Below, piece after piece: positions 16,649-25,727 of a DNA stretch of 64,000 nucleotides. The first letter of the stretch is position 1. The number at the start of each line of letters is the position of its first letter. Position numbers and translations under genes: made by a program. Under the pieces are notes generated by a model. It did not search any database. It was not told where the DNA came from and was given only the letters and a program-made list of their open reading frames with translations. Source of the DNA: Bacillus norwichensis (lineage in GTDB: Bacteria > Bacillota > Bacilli > Bacillales > Bacillaceae_C); assembly GCF_014836955.1 (NCBI RefSeq), contig NZ_JACSPV010000002.1, forward strand, positions 148,756-212,755, read 5' to 3'.

Positions 16649-17560
16649 GTGGCTAAAGAGATATATCGGATTGAGATTCCCATTGAGACGAAAGACAATT
16701 ATAGCAAGGGGTTAGACAAGGCAAAGAGAGATGTTGAAAGCCTTGAGAAATCAGCAAAGCAGTCCGGAAAAGGGATGTCAGAACTGGGCAAGAGTGCTCA
16801 AAGTGCTGCAAAAGGCGTTGAAAAAATTGGCGGATCTGCAAGTAGGTCTGAGGGACAAGTGTCCAGATTTCAAAGTGTCGTGCAGCGGACCAGAGACAGA
16901 CTGAGGGACTTGTCTGGCCGGAAATGGGAATTAACTTTGCGTGCAGTCTATAGAGCATCGCATGTCATCAGAAGTGCAAGCTCGATGGCCAGTAGTTTCG
17001 CTGGTAAAACGTACAGTATCACGTTACGAGCCGTTGATATGGTTACACGTCCTTTGCGAGGTATCATGAACGCCGCCACTTCCACTCTCGGAGTTGTGGG
17101 AGCAGCAGGAGGAATCGGTGCAGGTGTGGTACTTCCTCTTAAAATCAAGATGGATCGGCAGAGTGTCACAACCGCCTTTGAGGTATTGCTAGGAAGTAGG
17201 GGAAAAGCAGATCAGCGAATTACCGAACTGACTGAATTTGCCGGGACGACACCCTACACTCGCGACACGCTTTCCGCTATTGCTAAAAAATACAAAACGA
17301 CTGTTAATGAGTTGGTCAAGCTCAATGGCATTAAAAATCCAAACCTCATCAAAGTCGGCCAAAAAATTAAACTGCCTGTAGCAACATCTCCCAAGCCAAA
17401 AGGTGATCAAAAGACAACATCAGTTGTCGATTATCTCAAATCAATTGGTGCTGATTCATCTCTTGCTAATCGGAAGAAGTTGGCGGCCAAATATGGTATT
17501 AAAAACTATACTGGTACAGCTACTCAAAATACGCAGCTACTTAAAAAGTTGCGAGGATAA
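16649..17560 (+). pseudogene. Chimeric phage gene: tape-measure N-terminus fused to endolysin C-terminus
   Basis: One open frame of 303 residues made from two unrelated phage proteins. Residues 1-205 are the start of a tail tape-measure protein (coiled, Ala/Ser/Lys-rich, hydrophobic patch at 145-165, [12 protein letters not shown]). Residues 206-242 are a LysM peptidoglycan-binding domain lacking its first residues ([10 protein letters not shown] ... VGQKIKLP). Residues 258-303 are the DYLKSIG ... [15 protein letters not shown] tail common at the end of phage amidases. A deletion joined them near 17264. GTG start with GGGAGGG upstream. Full tape-measure proteins are many times longer. The fused product is unlikely to work in a phage; any host role is speculation. 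Confidence 0.85.
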
Positions 17561-17568
17561 ATTATAAA

Positions 17569-17597
17569 AGGCCCGGCGTTGACCGGGCTTAGTTTTT
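17569..17597 (+). terminator. Terminator after the phage remnant
   Basis: GCCCGG/CCGGGC stem with loop CGTTGA and a T run. A related copy with CCGGCGTTGAC core lies at 18857-18888. The following 17598-17833 holds no gene I can support. Confidence 0.88.
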
Positions 17598-17922
17598 TCA
17601 CGGCATACACTTTAATTCTCCGGGTTTCTCCACAATGGCGCCCTTTTGCGGAATAGCCACCAATCCTTGTTTGTCATTCGTATGATGTATTGAGCTCTCG
17701 TTCTTCGTTAGCTTAACAAAGAGGCCTTGATTTTTCTTGTTTGAGATTATTATTTGCTTTTCATTTTTAGACAAAATCTAGTCTACAACCAATCGCTGCA
17801 ACTTTTTTCAACCCGTCTTGTCCTCTCTTCATATCAGTCTATGAACGGGGCGGGAAGGCTGCCATAAAGAAAGAACGGAAGCCGCGTTTTCCGCGCAGCT
17901 TCCGTCCCGATCTTCCGGACAA

Positions 17923-18432
17923 CTAACTCAAATACCGATTTCGGATGACCCCCATGTGATGAATCTCGTGTCCTGCAATGCCGTACGCGAGGGCACGCGC
18001 CGTAATGCTTGCGTTGTTGGCTGTGCCTTTGCAGGACCACGCCTTCGCCGGTAACCCGCGAAGCAGTGTGATCGTCGATTGCCGTACGGCCCGGTAGTCT
18101 TCGGCCAATTGCGCGGTTGTCCAGCTCCCGAAAGGAGGCATGAACAATTCCTGGTCGAAACCGGACAGAGGCGTCTGGTCCCCTCTTGCGATTCGGAGCA
18201 GGCGGTAGGTCATGACGCGTTCTCCGTCTGCGATGTGGCCCACGACTTCTTTCAGCGTCCATTTTCCTTCTGCATACCGATACGCACCATGGCTTTCGGT
18301 CAACGATGCCAGCAGCTCGGTCATTTGCTTTTCCTGGGCGAGTAGAATGTCGATGATGTTGCCATCCGGCACCAACCGGATATACTCTCCGAAGTCCCCG
18401 GCATATTCTTCTTCTGACGGTCTTTGATTCAT
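17923..18432 (-). CDS. DinB-like family protein, GC-rich
   Basis: 169 residues. EVVGHIADGERVMTYRLL and GIAGHEIHHMGVIRNRYL supply the three His ligands of the DinB four-helix metal-binding fold. The family includes thiol-linked S-transferases; this one's activity is unknown. The gene and its 3' flank (17834-18442) are clearly richer in G+C than everything around, with C/G-ending codons, suggesting transfer from a higher-GC Firmicute such as a Paenibacillus relative (inference). It is flanked by two related hairpins (17569-17597 and 18857-18888). Overlapping frames here are by-products of the GC content. Confidence 0.88.
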   Translation of the reverse strand: MNQRPSEEEYAGDFGEYIRLVPDGNIIDILLAQEKQMTELLASLTESHGAYRYAEGKWTLKEVVGHIADGERVMTYRLLRIARGDQTPLSGFDQELFMPPFGSWTTAQLAEDYRAVRQSTITLLRGLPAKAWSCKGTANNASITARALAYGIAGHEIHHMGVIRNRYLS

Positions 18433-18442
18433 GCGTAATCAC

Positions 18443-19322
18443 CTCTCTATGGAGTTATAGAAAATTAAAATGCTCTTTCCAATGCTCTACCGCGATTTTT
18501 TTTTTGCGAATTTCGTAATTTCGGCATGTATAATGAATTCGCGAAAGGATAAAACTTTCCTTCCAATAATTGAGTGTAAGCAACCACTTAGTTGGTTGGT
18601 GGCCACGCTAAACTGCAATTCAATAATAATTATCTCAATTTTTCATAATTTCCGCAATAAATTATTCGATATAATGACCCTTTAATGGAATAACCATGAT
18701 TTTAGTTTTTAAACAACTTTATCTCATTAACAAAAAAATCCCTTGGATTATGAAGTCGTGGAGGACCAAAATCAAGGGAAAAGTAAGATTTGAAAATTAC
18801 ATCTAGCATATCTAACTTTGGGATAAAAACAAGCCTCTTTCGTTCGACATTACTAGACAGTCCGGCGTTGACTGTGCTTTAATTTTTTCCAGATTGAAGA
18901 TTATGCAGCCGACCAATTAGAAAAAAGAAGCTCTTATCGTACAAAATGAATATTAATTTTTGCAGAAGCCTTTTAAAAATAGTCAAAAATGAAAAAGTTA
19001 GGTAAAACTTCCTCGGAATTGGTTTAAGATCGTTAATAACATCAAAAAACAAGACCAAATATAGGGGACTGCATGGATTTTTTACCATGAGGACAGTATA
19101 AGAAATGTATTTGATAATGTTATATTGAGCCACTTTTAAGCGGTTCGATCACATAAAAAATGAGCCACTAGATTTCCAATTTTTATAACCTCTCTTATGA
19201 TTGAAAGTGCCTAAACTTTTAATTTGTGAATATTTTTGTTCATAATAAAAATGAATAGTTACCTGTAACTTTGTCACATAAATATATTAAAAAGAAAATA
19301 GTTTAAAGGAGGGGGAGAGTTT
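18443..19322. other. 880-base stretch without a supported gene
   Basis: AT-rich. Contains a second phage-type hairpin, ACAGTC/GACTGT plus T run at 18857-18888, sharing the CCGGCGTTGAC core with the one at 17569. A weak inverted repeat (TCCCTTG/CAAGGGA) lies near 18748-18781. An 84-codon minus-strand frame at 18879-19133 looks like chance. Confidence 0.6.
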
Positions 19323-19757
19323 ATGAAAAAAATTGTAAAGAGCACAATAGCAATTATTATGATGTGTATTTTATCTGCGACAGTTTCTGCAGAAAAAAAG
19401 AATAATATCGATGAATTATTAGAGCCTTATCAGAAGGCTGTTGACAAAGTTAATGAGGATGGTTCTGACTTCTTTATTCCGGAAAATACAAAAGAGGAAG
19501 TTTACAACAATATTAAAGATATGACTCCAAAAGAAGTTGAGGAAATGCTTAAGTATGAATACAAGACATTTACATTAAATCCAACCTGCAGGAATTCATC
19601 CAACGCTGATAATAAAAAAGAGAGTGCTATAAATGGTTCTTTAGGGTCTCAAACAAAAGATGAAGACTATATTAAAGAAAGTGCTAAGGGTAAAAGGACT
19701 GAACCAGGTTATATACCTAACGCTAAAGGTGATATAAATTTATTACCACTTAAATAA
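19323..19757 (+). CDS. Secreted protein of unknown function
   Basis: 144 residues with a clear signal peptide (KK start, IAIIMMCILSA core, cleavage after VSA near residue 23). The mature protein is charged and hydrophilic with MTPKEVEEMLKYEY and a Gly/Asn-rich end, and contains a single Cys. AAAGGAGGGGG precedes the ATG. No family recognised. Stands alone between long non-coding stretches. Confidence 0.65.
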   Translation: MKKIVKSTIAIIMMCILSATVSAEKKNNIDELLEPYQKAVDKVNEDGSDFFIPENTKEEVYNNIKDMTPKEVEEMLKYEYKTFTLNPTCRNSSNADNKKESAINGSLGSQTKDEDYIKESAKGKRTEPGYIPNAKGDINLLPLK

Positions 19758-20034
19758 AATGGCTTCGTTTCCTTCGTTCCAGGCATACCCCGAACCCTCA
19801 CTGTAATAGGAAATGTTATGTGTGAACAGGCTAACTAAAGGCAGCAATGGGCAGAGTTTGGAATACGTTATGGTCCAGATGTCACCATTAATTTTAAAAT
19901 GTATTAAAAAATATTGATGAGGTTGCAAATAAAATTGAAGTTTTTTTATTTACTAACACATAATAAAACACTTAAAAACATTACATTACAAGCGAATTGT
20001 CGGCAAGATGTCGGCGAAGCATTAAAAAAATAAA

Positions 20035-20072
20035 AAAGAGCGACTCCTTATTAATATAGGAATCGCTCCATT
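20035..20072 (-). terminator. Terminator of the tRNA-Val gene
   Basis: On the minus strand GAGCGATTCCT pairs with AGGAGTCGCTC and is followed by a T run, 17 bases past the tRNA 3' end. The stretch 19758-20034 before it shows no gene. Confidence 0.85.
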
Positions 20073-20088
20073 TCAACGTTTTGATTGA

Positions 20089-20161
20089 TGATTCCGACTG
20101 GGTTCGAACCAGCGACCTCCACCCTGTCAAGGTGGCGCTCTCCCAGCTGAGCTACGGAATC
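20089..20161 (-). tRNA. tRNA-Val (anticodon GAC)
   Basis: 73-base cloverleaf with acceptor GATTCCG/CGGAATC, D arm GCTC/GAGC, anticodon stem CCACC/GGTGG with loop TTGACAG, T arm GCTGG/CCAGT with TTCGAAC, discriminator A. The anticodon is GAC, reading GUC and GUU valine codons. CCA is not encoded. It stands alone with its own terminator, outside the usual tRNA clusters. Confidence 0.95.
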
Positions 20162-20554
20162 AATATGTAATAATCAATTCGACAATTAATAATATATAAT
20201 GTTTAGCTCTAAAAGTCAACTAGTATTCTTAAAAAAGTTTTTCACTGTTAGAAAGTCAGCCAGTTGATCAAGGAAGAGCCCTTTTTTAAGTTCATAATTT
20301 TGTTTTTTTAGTAGGATAATTCCGAATACTAATCCCTAAATAGTTATCACAACACCGACTATAAGGAAAGTTATGGATATATTCACCTATCGGTAAATAA
20401 TACGTTATTGTGACTCTATCCCAATAAAAAATCATGAAATGAACTTTACCTACTCTTATAATTTAATTTTACAAATGATGATCAATTCTTCTTTATGGTA
20501 AATACTATCGTGAAGCGCAAAAAGCATGGGTGATTGGCTTTTACTGGAGGAGCG
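20162..20554. other. AT-rich stretch without a supported gene
   Basis: No reading frame, repeat or terminator that I can support. It should contain the tRNA-Val promoter on the minus strand. Confidence 0.5.
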
Positions 20555-20752
20555 TTACTGCTTTAAATATGGTCCCAATCCCAAGTTTATCATTATAGTT
20601 TTGAAAATGTCCTTTAACGTTTGTCCATTAATCTTTGCTTTTTCTACGAATTCCTTAGGGTTTTCAATATAATGGTTCATTTGCATTAAGTAATATATTA
20701 ATCTGTTATAATCCATTTTGTGTTCAGGTGAAGCATCATCAAGAATGTTCAT
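20555..20752 (-). CDS. Possible 65-residue protein, unknown
   Basis: MNILDDASPEHKMDYNRLIYYLMQMNHYIENPKEF... reads like a soluble helical protein, but only a weak AGAAG-type ribosome site precedes the ATG. No family recognised. Confidence 0.4.
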   Translation of the reverse strand: MNILDDASPEHKMDYNRLIYYLMQMNHYIENPKEFVEKAKINGQTLKDIFKTIMINLGLGPYLKQ

Positions 20753-20911
20753 TGTACTTCTGCTTCTTAATCCTTAGCATACAATTGTTGTTCTGTTTGA
20801 TTTTGGATATTTATGTAAAATTTATGTAAAATAAAACAAAAGAAAAGGTTGCGATTATAGAAGTCTATATTTTCGGGAAAACTGTATAATTCATACTAAT
20901 TAGAGGTGTAT

Positions 20912-21163
20912 ATGAATAACTTTATTAAGATATTGGCTACTGCTACTATAGCGATTTCTTTGCTGCTTTGGGTACCTAATATTATGTTTCAGGAAGCATC
21001 ATCTTTATGGCTCTATACGTTTGTTGTTGCTGGACTGGGAATTATTTTGTCAATAATGATTAAATCAAAAATATTGCTTATAGGGAACGCCATAGCATTT
21101 TTAAGTTTTTTTCCTGTCATGTTTGTTGGTTATATTTTCGACTTTGTTACGCAACTATTGTAG
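20912..21163 (+). CDS. Small three-span membrane protein, paralogue of the gene at 10963
   Basis: 83 residues, three hydrophobic helices. WVPNIMFQEASSLW aligns with WIPNLVFQVASPLW in the protein at 10963, and the KS..L..GN.....SFF..M..GY end aligns too. The ATG at 20912 follows AGAGGTG; TATAAT lies at 20885-20890. Unknown family; no neighbours give a role. Confidence 0.7.
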   Translation: MNNFIKILATATIAISLLLWVPNIMFQEASSLWLYTFVVAGLGIILSIMIKSKILLIGNAIAFLSFFPVMFVGYIFDFVTQLL

Positions 21164-21299
21164 TTTTTAGCTAATGTGTTACTACTGTCACAGCTAAGTA
21201 AACAGTCAATAACTTTCATAATTTATTTCCAGAGGGAGCATGGAAGATGAGTGTTGGTAAAGATAACGAAGCGTAATGCCATGAATAGGGGTTTTGTTT

Positions 21300-21417
21300 C
21301 TAGCTAAAGTATTTCTGTATATGATGAGATGAAAGCATATAGGGTTCAACCCCCGCTGGATTTCCAGAGGGAATTTATCGAGCAGAGCTCGAGAAAATCC
21401 TCCAAAATGTTTGATTT
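21300..21417 (+). repeat. Dispersed structured repeat, copy C (degenerate)
   Basis: Recognisable by TGATGAGATGAAAGCATAT, GGGTTCAACCCCCGCTG, CAGAGGGAATTTATCGAGC with GAGCTCGA and AAAATC..CCAAAATGTTTGA. The first arm of module 1 and the 5' part of module 2 have decayed. Confidence 0.75.
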
Positions 21418-21545
21418 GTTTTCAGCTAGTGAAAGTTTTAGTGGGTTCTATTAGAAAAGGATTATTTTTGTTTTTTAAATATAAATGCTGTAAGAGGGAT
21501 TGTATTCCTTTGTAAGTACAATGTAACTTAAAGTGAGGTGGAACC

Positions 21546-21743
21546 ATGGGGGTGTGGTATTTATTAATTCTCCTTATTGGTATCGTTTTTTTAATAGCTG
21601 GAGCAACGAAAAAAGGGGTATCTCGTTCAGTTAAAATCGTTATATTACTATTTGTTTTTGGAATTCTATTCATTCTAGTTTCTCTCCTATTACTGCTGCC
21701 GGGAAGCTCTTATATTTTAGATGAACTATTAAGAATAAGATAA
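21546..21743 (+). CDS. Small two-span membrane protein, unknown
   Basis: 65 residues: helix one WYLLILLIGIVFLIAG, basic loop KKGVSRSVK, helix two VILLFVFGILFILVSLLLLL. GTGAGGTGG precedes the ATG. No family recognised. A terminator follows at 21801-21840. Confidence 0.6.
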   Translation: MGVWYLLILLIGIVFLIAGATKKGVSRSVKIVILLFVFGILFILVSLLLLLPGSSYILDELLRIR

Positions 21744-21800
21744 ATGAAGAAACAGCTAAATTTTTTACAGATTTTGCAATTCTTAGCTGTATTGTTTGTT

Positions 21801-21840
21801 AGCGGTCAGGTGTTGTTAGCACATGACCGCTTCTTTATTA
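21801..21840 (+). terminator. Terminator, AGCGGTCA/TGACCGCT stem
   Basis: Eight-pair stem followed by TCTTTATT. The next 300 bases (21841-22147) hold no gene; they lead into the FMN reductase pseudogene. Confidence 0.7.
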
Positions 21841-22147
21841 TAAAAGGGCTAGGTATTCCACCCAACCTTTCCTTGATCACTCCCCCATAATAATCTGTTT
21901 TGGCATGTGGTTCTTGAGCCCACTTAACAACTGAGAAAACGTCCTTTATTTAGGAGAATAATAATCCTCAAAAGGAAAGATTATTTTCTTTCTGATAACG
22001 GATGTAGTGAAATACTTTGTCTATCTTTGGCAAGTGGCAATGAGTTTATGGTAATATATGTAAAATTAAATCTCAGCCATCTCGAAAGACAGAGCTAAAC
22101 CAAGGAGGATGTATTTTTCGAGAAGCCTGTGAACAGGAGGATAAAGC

Positions 22148-22711
22148 GTGGAAGAAACCAAATTAACGATTACGACGATTTGTGGAAGTTTGCGTAAAGA
22201 TTCATTCAATCGAAAGGTATTAAACGCTATTGAACGAATCGCACCCGAACATTGGGAGTTTTAGCACACCAATTTATCGGATATCCCTCTTTATAATGCG
22301 GATATCGAGAAAGAAAGGGACCCTCAATCGGTGGTTGAGTTTAAAGAAAGTATTCGAAAAGCGGATGGCGTTTTGATTGTTACCCCTGAGTATAATACGG
22401 GAATTCCTGGGGTACTAAAAAACGCTTTGGATTGGGCCTCGCGTCTACCAAAAGATTCCGTATTGATTCATAAACCTTTTGCGATTACAGGTGCAACACC
22501 GGGAAACGGAGGAACAGCGCAATCTCAAGCACAGGTAAGGCAAACTCTTTTGGCGATGGATGCTTATACCATGCCTGGCCCGAAAGTTCTCATTGGCAGG
22601 GTTCATGAAAAACTTAATGAGACGACTGGAGAGTTTGATGATGACCGCACGTTAATCTATCTTGACAGGTTTCTCGAAACCTTCGAAAGGTTGGATCCGG
22701 ACCTTCGATAA
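22148..22711 (+). pseudogene. NADPH-dependent FMN reductase, interrupted by one in-frame stop
   Basis: A GTG start with AGGAGG upstream opens a frame of normal length for the family (about 187 codons). TTICGSLRKDSFNRKVL is the FMN-binding start, VTPEYNTGIPGVLKNALDWASR the second flavin motif. Codon 39 (22262-22264) is TAG; the frame is otherwise intact on both sides. A single change such as CAG to TAG would explain it. The part after the stop could start internally but would lack the flavin-binding N-terminus. Family members reduce FMN, quinones or azo dyes. Confidence 0.88.
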
Positions 22712-22807
22712 GGGTGATTAATTTCATTCAGGATTATAGATAAACGGTTAGGGGAATGAAAGTAATAGAGCTATTTTGCTAAAAATTAAAGGCAGGAGGG
22801 GTTAAGG

Positions 22808-23215
22808 TTGGAAAATACTTATAAATTGTACAGCGGAGAAAATATTGATGTGAAGTTTCATGCTAAACGTTGCCTTCACGCGGCTCAATGTGTCAAAGGG
22901 CTTTCTGAAGTATTTGATGTGAAGAAGCGGCCATGGATCAGTCCTGATCAGGCACCAGCTGATGAAGTGGCCAAGGTAATTGAACGTTGTCCTAGTGGAG
23001 CTTTGGAATATGTGAGGAAAGACGGGGAAGATCAAGAACAACCGCAGACTGAAACGACCGTTGACTTGTTGCCTGGTCATTTAATGTATGTCAGGGGAGA
23101 TTTAAAAATCAAGGGTGGGGATGAGACGATACAGCTTACTCGAGCAGCATTTTGTGGCTGTGGACATTCCGACAATAAGCCATTTTGTGATCATAGCTCC
23201 GAGTGTCGCCCATAA
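22808..23215 (+). CDS. Fe-S protein: YjdI-like domain fused to a CDGSH domain
   Basis: 135 residues, TTG start with AGGAGGGG upstream. Residues about 5-75 match the YjdI/Fer4_19 mono-cluster domain (RCLHAAQCVKG, WISPDQAP, ERCPSGAL: three Cys plus AQC). Residues about 90-135 are a CDGSH-type domain ending AFCGCGHSDNKPFCDHSSEC. The usual C-x-C-x2-S-x3-P-x-C-D-G-S-H ends in a His ligand; here the motif reads CDHSSEC, so the fourth ligand is displaced or replaced. Likely electron transfer or redox sensing. Overlaps functionally with the GNAT partner 22 bases on, as in yjdI-yjdJ. Confidence 0.85.
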   Translation: MENTYKLYSGENIDVKFHAKRCLHAAQCVKGLSEVFDVKKRPWISPDQAPADEVAKVIERCPSGALEYVRKDGEDQEQPQTETTVDLLPGHLMYVRGDLKIKGGDETIQLTRAAFCGCGHSDNKPFCDHSSECRP

Positions 23216-23237
23216 AAATCCGATAGGAGGCTGAAGA

Positions 23238-23519
23238 ATGGTAGAAATTAAACAAGGGGAAAATAAATTTTATGTTGGGGACAACCAAGAAGATTCGCTG
23301 GCTGAAATTCATTTTGTTCCAACAGGCGCAACGAAATTGATTGTCGATCACACATATGTTTCTGACGAACTCCGCGGTCAAGGGGTCGGGGAAGCTTTAG
23401 TGAAACGGATTGTTACGTTTGCACGTGAAGAACGGAAACAAATTATCCCTCTTTGTCCGTTTGCTAAAAGTCAGATTGATCAGCATGAAGAATATCAAGA
23501 TGTTCTTGAGGGGCGTTAA
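23238..23519 (+). CDS. Small GNAT-like acetyltransferase (YjdJ type)
   Basis: 93 residues of the short COG2388-like acetyltransferase family: IDFxHTYVS...LRGQGVGEALVKRIVTFARE motif A and LCPFAKSQID near the end. TAGGAGG precedes the ATG. YjdJ genes commonly pair with YjdI Fe-S proteins, as here. Substrate unknown. Confidence 0.88.
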   Translation: MVEIKQGENKFYVGDNQEDSLAEIHFVPTGATKLIVDHTYVSDELRGQGVGEALVKRIVTFAREERKQIIPLCPFAKSQIDQHEEYQDVLEGR

Positions 23520-23677
23520 AACTGACTAAAATGGTTCAAACATTTTAGTAGTTAGAATCATGCAGAATCACAACTTGAACCAAATGTAAAGAAGTGTGGA
23601 GAACATCCCGTTCTTCGCACTTTTTATGTTCAAAATCCGGAAGATTCTCGAAAAAATTTGGAAATAGGGTGTATTTT

Positions 23678-25015
23678 ATGAAATATGTGATTATCGGTGG
23701 CGATGCAGCGGGGATGAGCGCAGCCATGCAAATTGTAAAATATGAGAAGGATGCGAAAATTGTCACACTGGAAAGAGGCGCCATTTATTCTTATGGACAG
23801 TGCGGGCTCCCCTATACCATCAGCGGATTGGTTCCATCAACTGATGATCTTATTGCGAGAAGCGTTGAGACCTTCCGAAATAAATATGGTATCGATGCGA
23901 GAACTTATCATGAAGTACAAACCATTGACCCCAAAACAAAAACTGTTGCTGGACGGGATATACAATCAGGGAAGATATTTCGTCTCTCATATGATAAATT
24001 ATTGAACGCCAGTGGCGCAAGCCCTATCGTTCCCGACTGGAAAGGAATAGATCTCAGAGGTGTGTATACTTTGAAAACCATTCCGGATGCTAATCAAATC
24101 CTCCAAAATCTTCGTGATGACATTCAAAATGTAACGATTATTGGTGGGGGATATATCGGGATTGAAATGGCGGAAAGCTTCAGGACGCTTGGAAAAAGCG
24201 TTCGGCTGATTGCCCGCGGAACGTACGTTGGCAAAATATTTGATCCAGAAATGGCTCAATTCATCCATGAACAAGCCAAAAAACATCAAATTGAACTGAT
24301 TGTAAATGAGAACGTGACATCTATTGAGGGGGATCGATCTGTTGAGGCAATAAGAACAGATCGATCGTTGTACAAAACCGATCTTGTTTTGATTTCAGCA
24401 GGAGTTAAGCCTAATACATCTTTTATTCAAGAAACCGGAATCACTTCTGGAATAAAAGGAGCCATTCAAACGGATCGTTATATGGAAACCAATGTGAAGG
24501 ATATTTATGCGGCAGGAGATTGTACGCTGCAATATCACATGGTAAAAGGTCAGGATGATTATATTCCTCTTGGAACTACAGCCAATAAACAGGGGCGTAT
24601 TGCAGGACTGAATATGGTAGGAAAGCCACGTGAATTTAGAGGGGTTACTGGCACATCTATTATAAAATTCATGGATTTGACCCTAGGAAAGACGGGATTA
24701 TCAGAACAGGAAGCACAGAAGTTGCACATTCCTTATGAAGCTGTGAAGATTGAGGCGCAGGACATTGCCCGTTATTATCCGGAAGCTCGCCCTATTCATA
24801 TTAAGCTCATATACAGAAGTGACAATTATCGCTTGCTTGGTGGGCAGATCATTGGTGAAAAGGGTGTCGATAAACGATTGGATGTATTGTCCACGGCCCT
24901 TTTTAATCAAATGACCGTCCGGGAGCTTGAAGATCTCGACTTGAGCTATGCCCCTCCATACAATGGCAGCTGGGATCCAATCCAACGAGCTGCGAGAAAA
25001 GCCATGAGGGGTTGA
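23678..25015 (+). CDS. cdr: CoA-disulfide reductase
   Basis: 445 residues, pyridine nucleotide-disulfide oxidoreductase fold. FAD-binding IIGGDAAGMSAA at the N-terminus, single redox Cys42 in YGQCGLPY (CoADR/NADH oxidase branch), NAD-binding IIGGGYIGIEMAE at about 153, and second FAD motif DIYAAGDC. Reduces CoA disulfide and keeps the thiol pool reduced, or related polysulfide work. The ATG at 23678 is chosen since it starts the flavin fold; the frame extends 28 codons upstream without a signal. Confidence 0.88.
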   Translation: MKYVIIGGDAAGMSAAMQIVKYEKDAKIVTLERGAIYSYGQCGLPYTISGLVPSTDDLIARSVETFRNKYGIDARTYHEVQTIDPKTKTVAGRDIQSGKIFRLSYDKLLNASGASPIVPDWKGIDLRGVYTLKTIPDANQILQNLRDDIQNVTIIGGGYIGIEMAESFRTLGKSVRLIARGTYVGKIFDPEMAQFIHEQAKKHQIELIVNENVTSIEGDRSVEAIRTDRSLYKTDLVLISAGVKPNTSFIQETGITSGIKGAIQTDRYMETNVKDIYAAGDCTLQYHMVKGQDDYIPLGTTANKQGRIAGLNMVGKPREFRGVTGTSIIKFMDLTLGKTGLSEQEAQKLHIPYEAVKIEAQDIARYYPEARPIHIKLIYRSDNYRLLGGQIIGEKGVDKRLDVLSTALFNQMTVRELEDLDLSYAPPYNGSWDPIQRAARKAMRG

Positions 25016-25271
25016 CAGGAAACGCTATCCTCTATTTAAAAAACCATCTCTCTCTTTGATAGGATATAGGTATTTCTTGTTTTAAATTTAAAATCAGAAC
25101 AACTTAAACTGGAGTAGTCTCTTTATTGTATGATTTCTTAACTAGACGGCATAAATCTGTCTGTTTTGAAATCGAGAGATTTGCAACAAGTTTCTAATCA
25201 ATGAACGATCAAAAGCTGTGAGCGATTGTCCTCTTTGTGTTGAATAAAAAGGACAGTGCGCTTTTTTATGG

Positions 25272-25727
25272 TTAATCTGGGGGATTTTGATTTAGTGTAA
25301 AATGGAGCATCAAAATGTTAACACATATATTTAATTCTACTTTTCTTTCGATCGGTTTATTTTCTTTGAAATTTAATAATTCTTTTTCGCTTATATCCAA
25401 CAATTTGGAAATATTCATTAAAGATAAGTCAAATTCTTGTGTTAAAGTGTCTAGTATGACTTGAGCTCTTTCTTTTGATTCAATTCCTGAGAGTCCCTCA
25501 TGCAACATAGCTGATTTATGCTTGATATTTTCTTTTTCATGATTGGTTAAATCTATTTTCTCTTGATGAACAATATCATTTATCCTTTTCAAAGGCATGT
25601 TTAATATTTTTGATAGTTGCTTGAGGTTTAAAGCAAATTTGCTTGTTAAGCTTTGTAAGTCTTTTTTATAAACATTGATGTTTTCTCCAGATATTTCAAT
25701 GTATCTAACTTCTTTTTGATTTGTCAT
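25272..25727 (-). CDS. Protein with two helix-turn-helix-like segments, unknown
   Basis: 151 residues. QLSKILNMPLKRINDIV (about 37-53) and NISKLLDISEKELLNFKE (about 104-121) look like two related HTH segments in a helical, charged protein, suggesting an internal duplication. AGGAGAAT precedes the ATG. Probably a DNA-binding regulator, but no family is recognised and no target is visible. The 255 bases between cdr and this gene hold only a weak hairpin near 25236-25266. Confidence 0.6.
   Translation of the reverse strand: MTNQKEVRYIEISGENINVYKKDLQSLTSKFALNLKQLSKILNMPLKRINDIVHQEKIDLTNHEKENIKHKSAMLHEGLSGIESKERAQVILDTLTQEFDLSLMNISKLLDISEKELLNFKENKPIERKVELNICVNILMLHFTLNQNPPD

Noticed and set aside
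17834..18442. A 202-codon frame on the minus strand overlapping the DinB gene
   Set aside because: Its protein is Arg/Pro/His-rich without a recognisable fold; the DinB frame has clear metal-binding motifs, and GC-rich DNA produces long false frames.
18879..19133. 84-codon minus-strand gene
   Set aside because: No ribosome site, low-complexity hydrophobic and Phe-rich translation, overlapping a hairpin.
22331..22711. Independent 126-codon flavodoxin-like gene
   Set aside because: It is the second part of the FMN reductase frame after an in-frame stop and lacks its own ribosome site.
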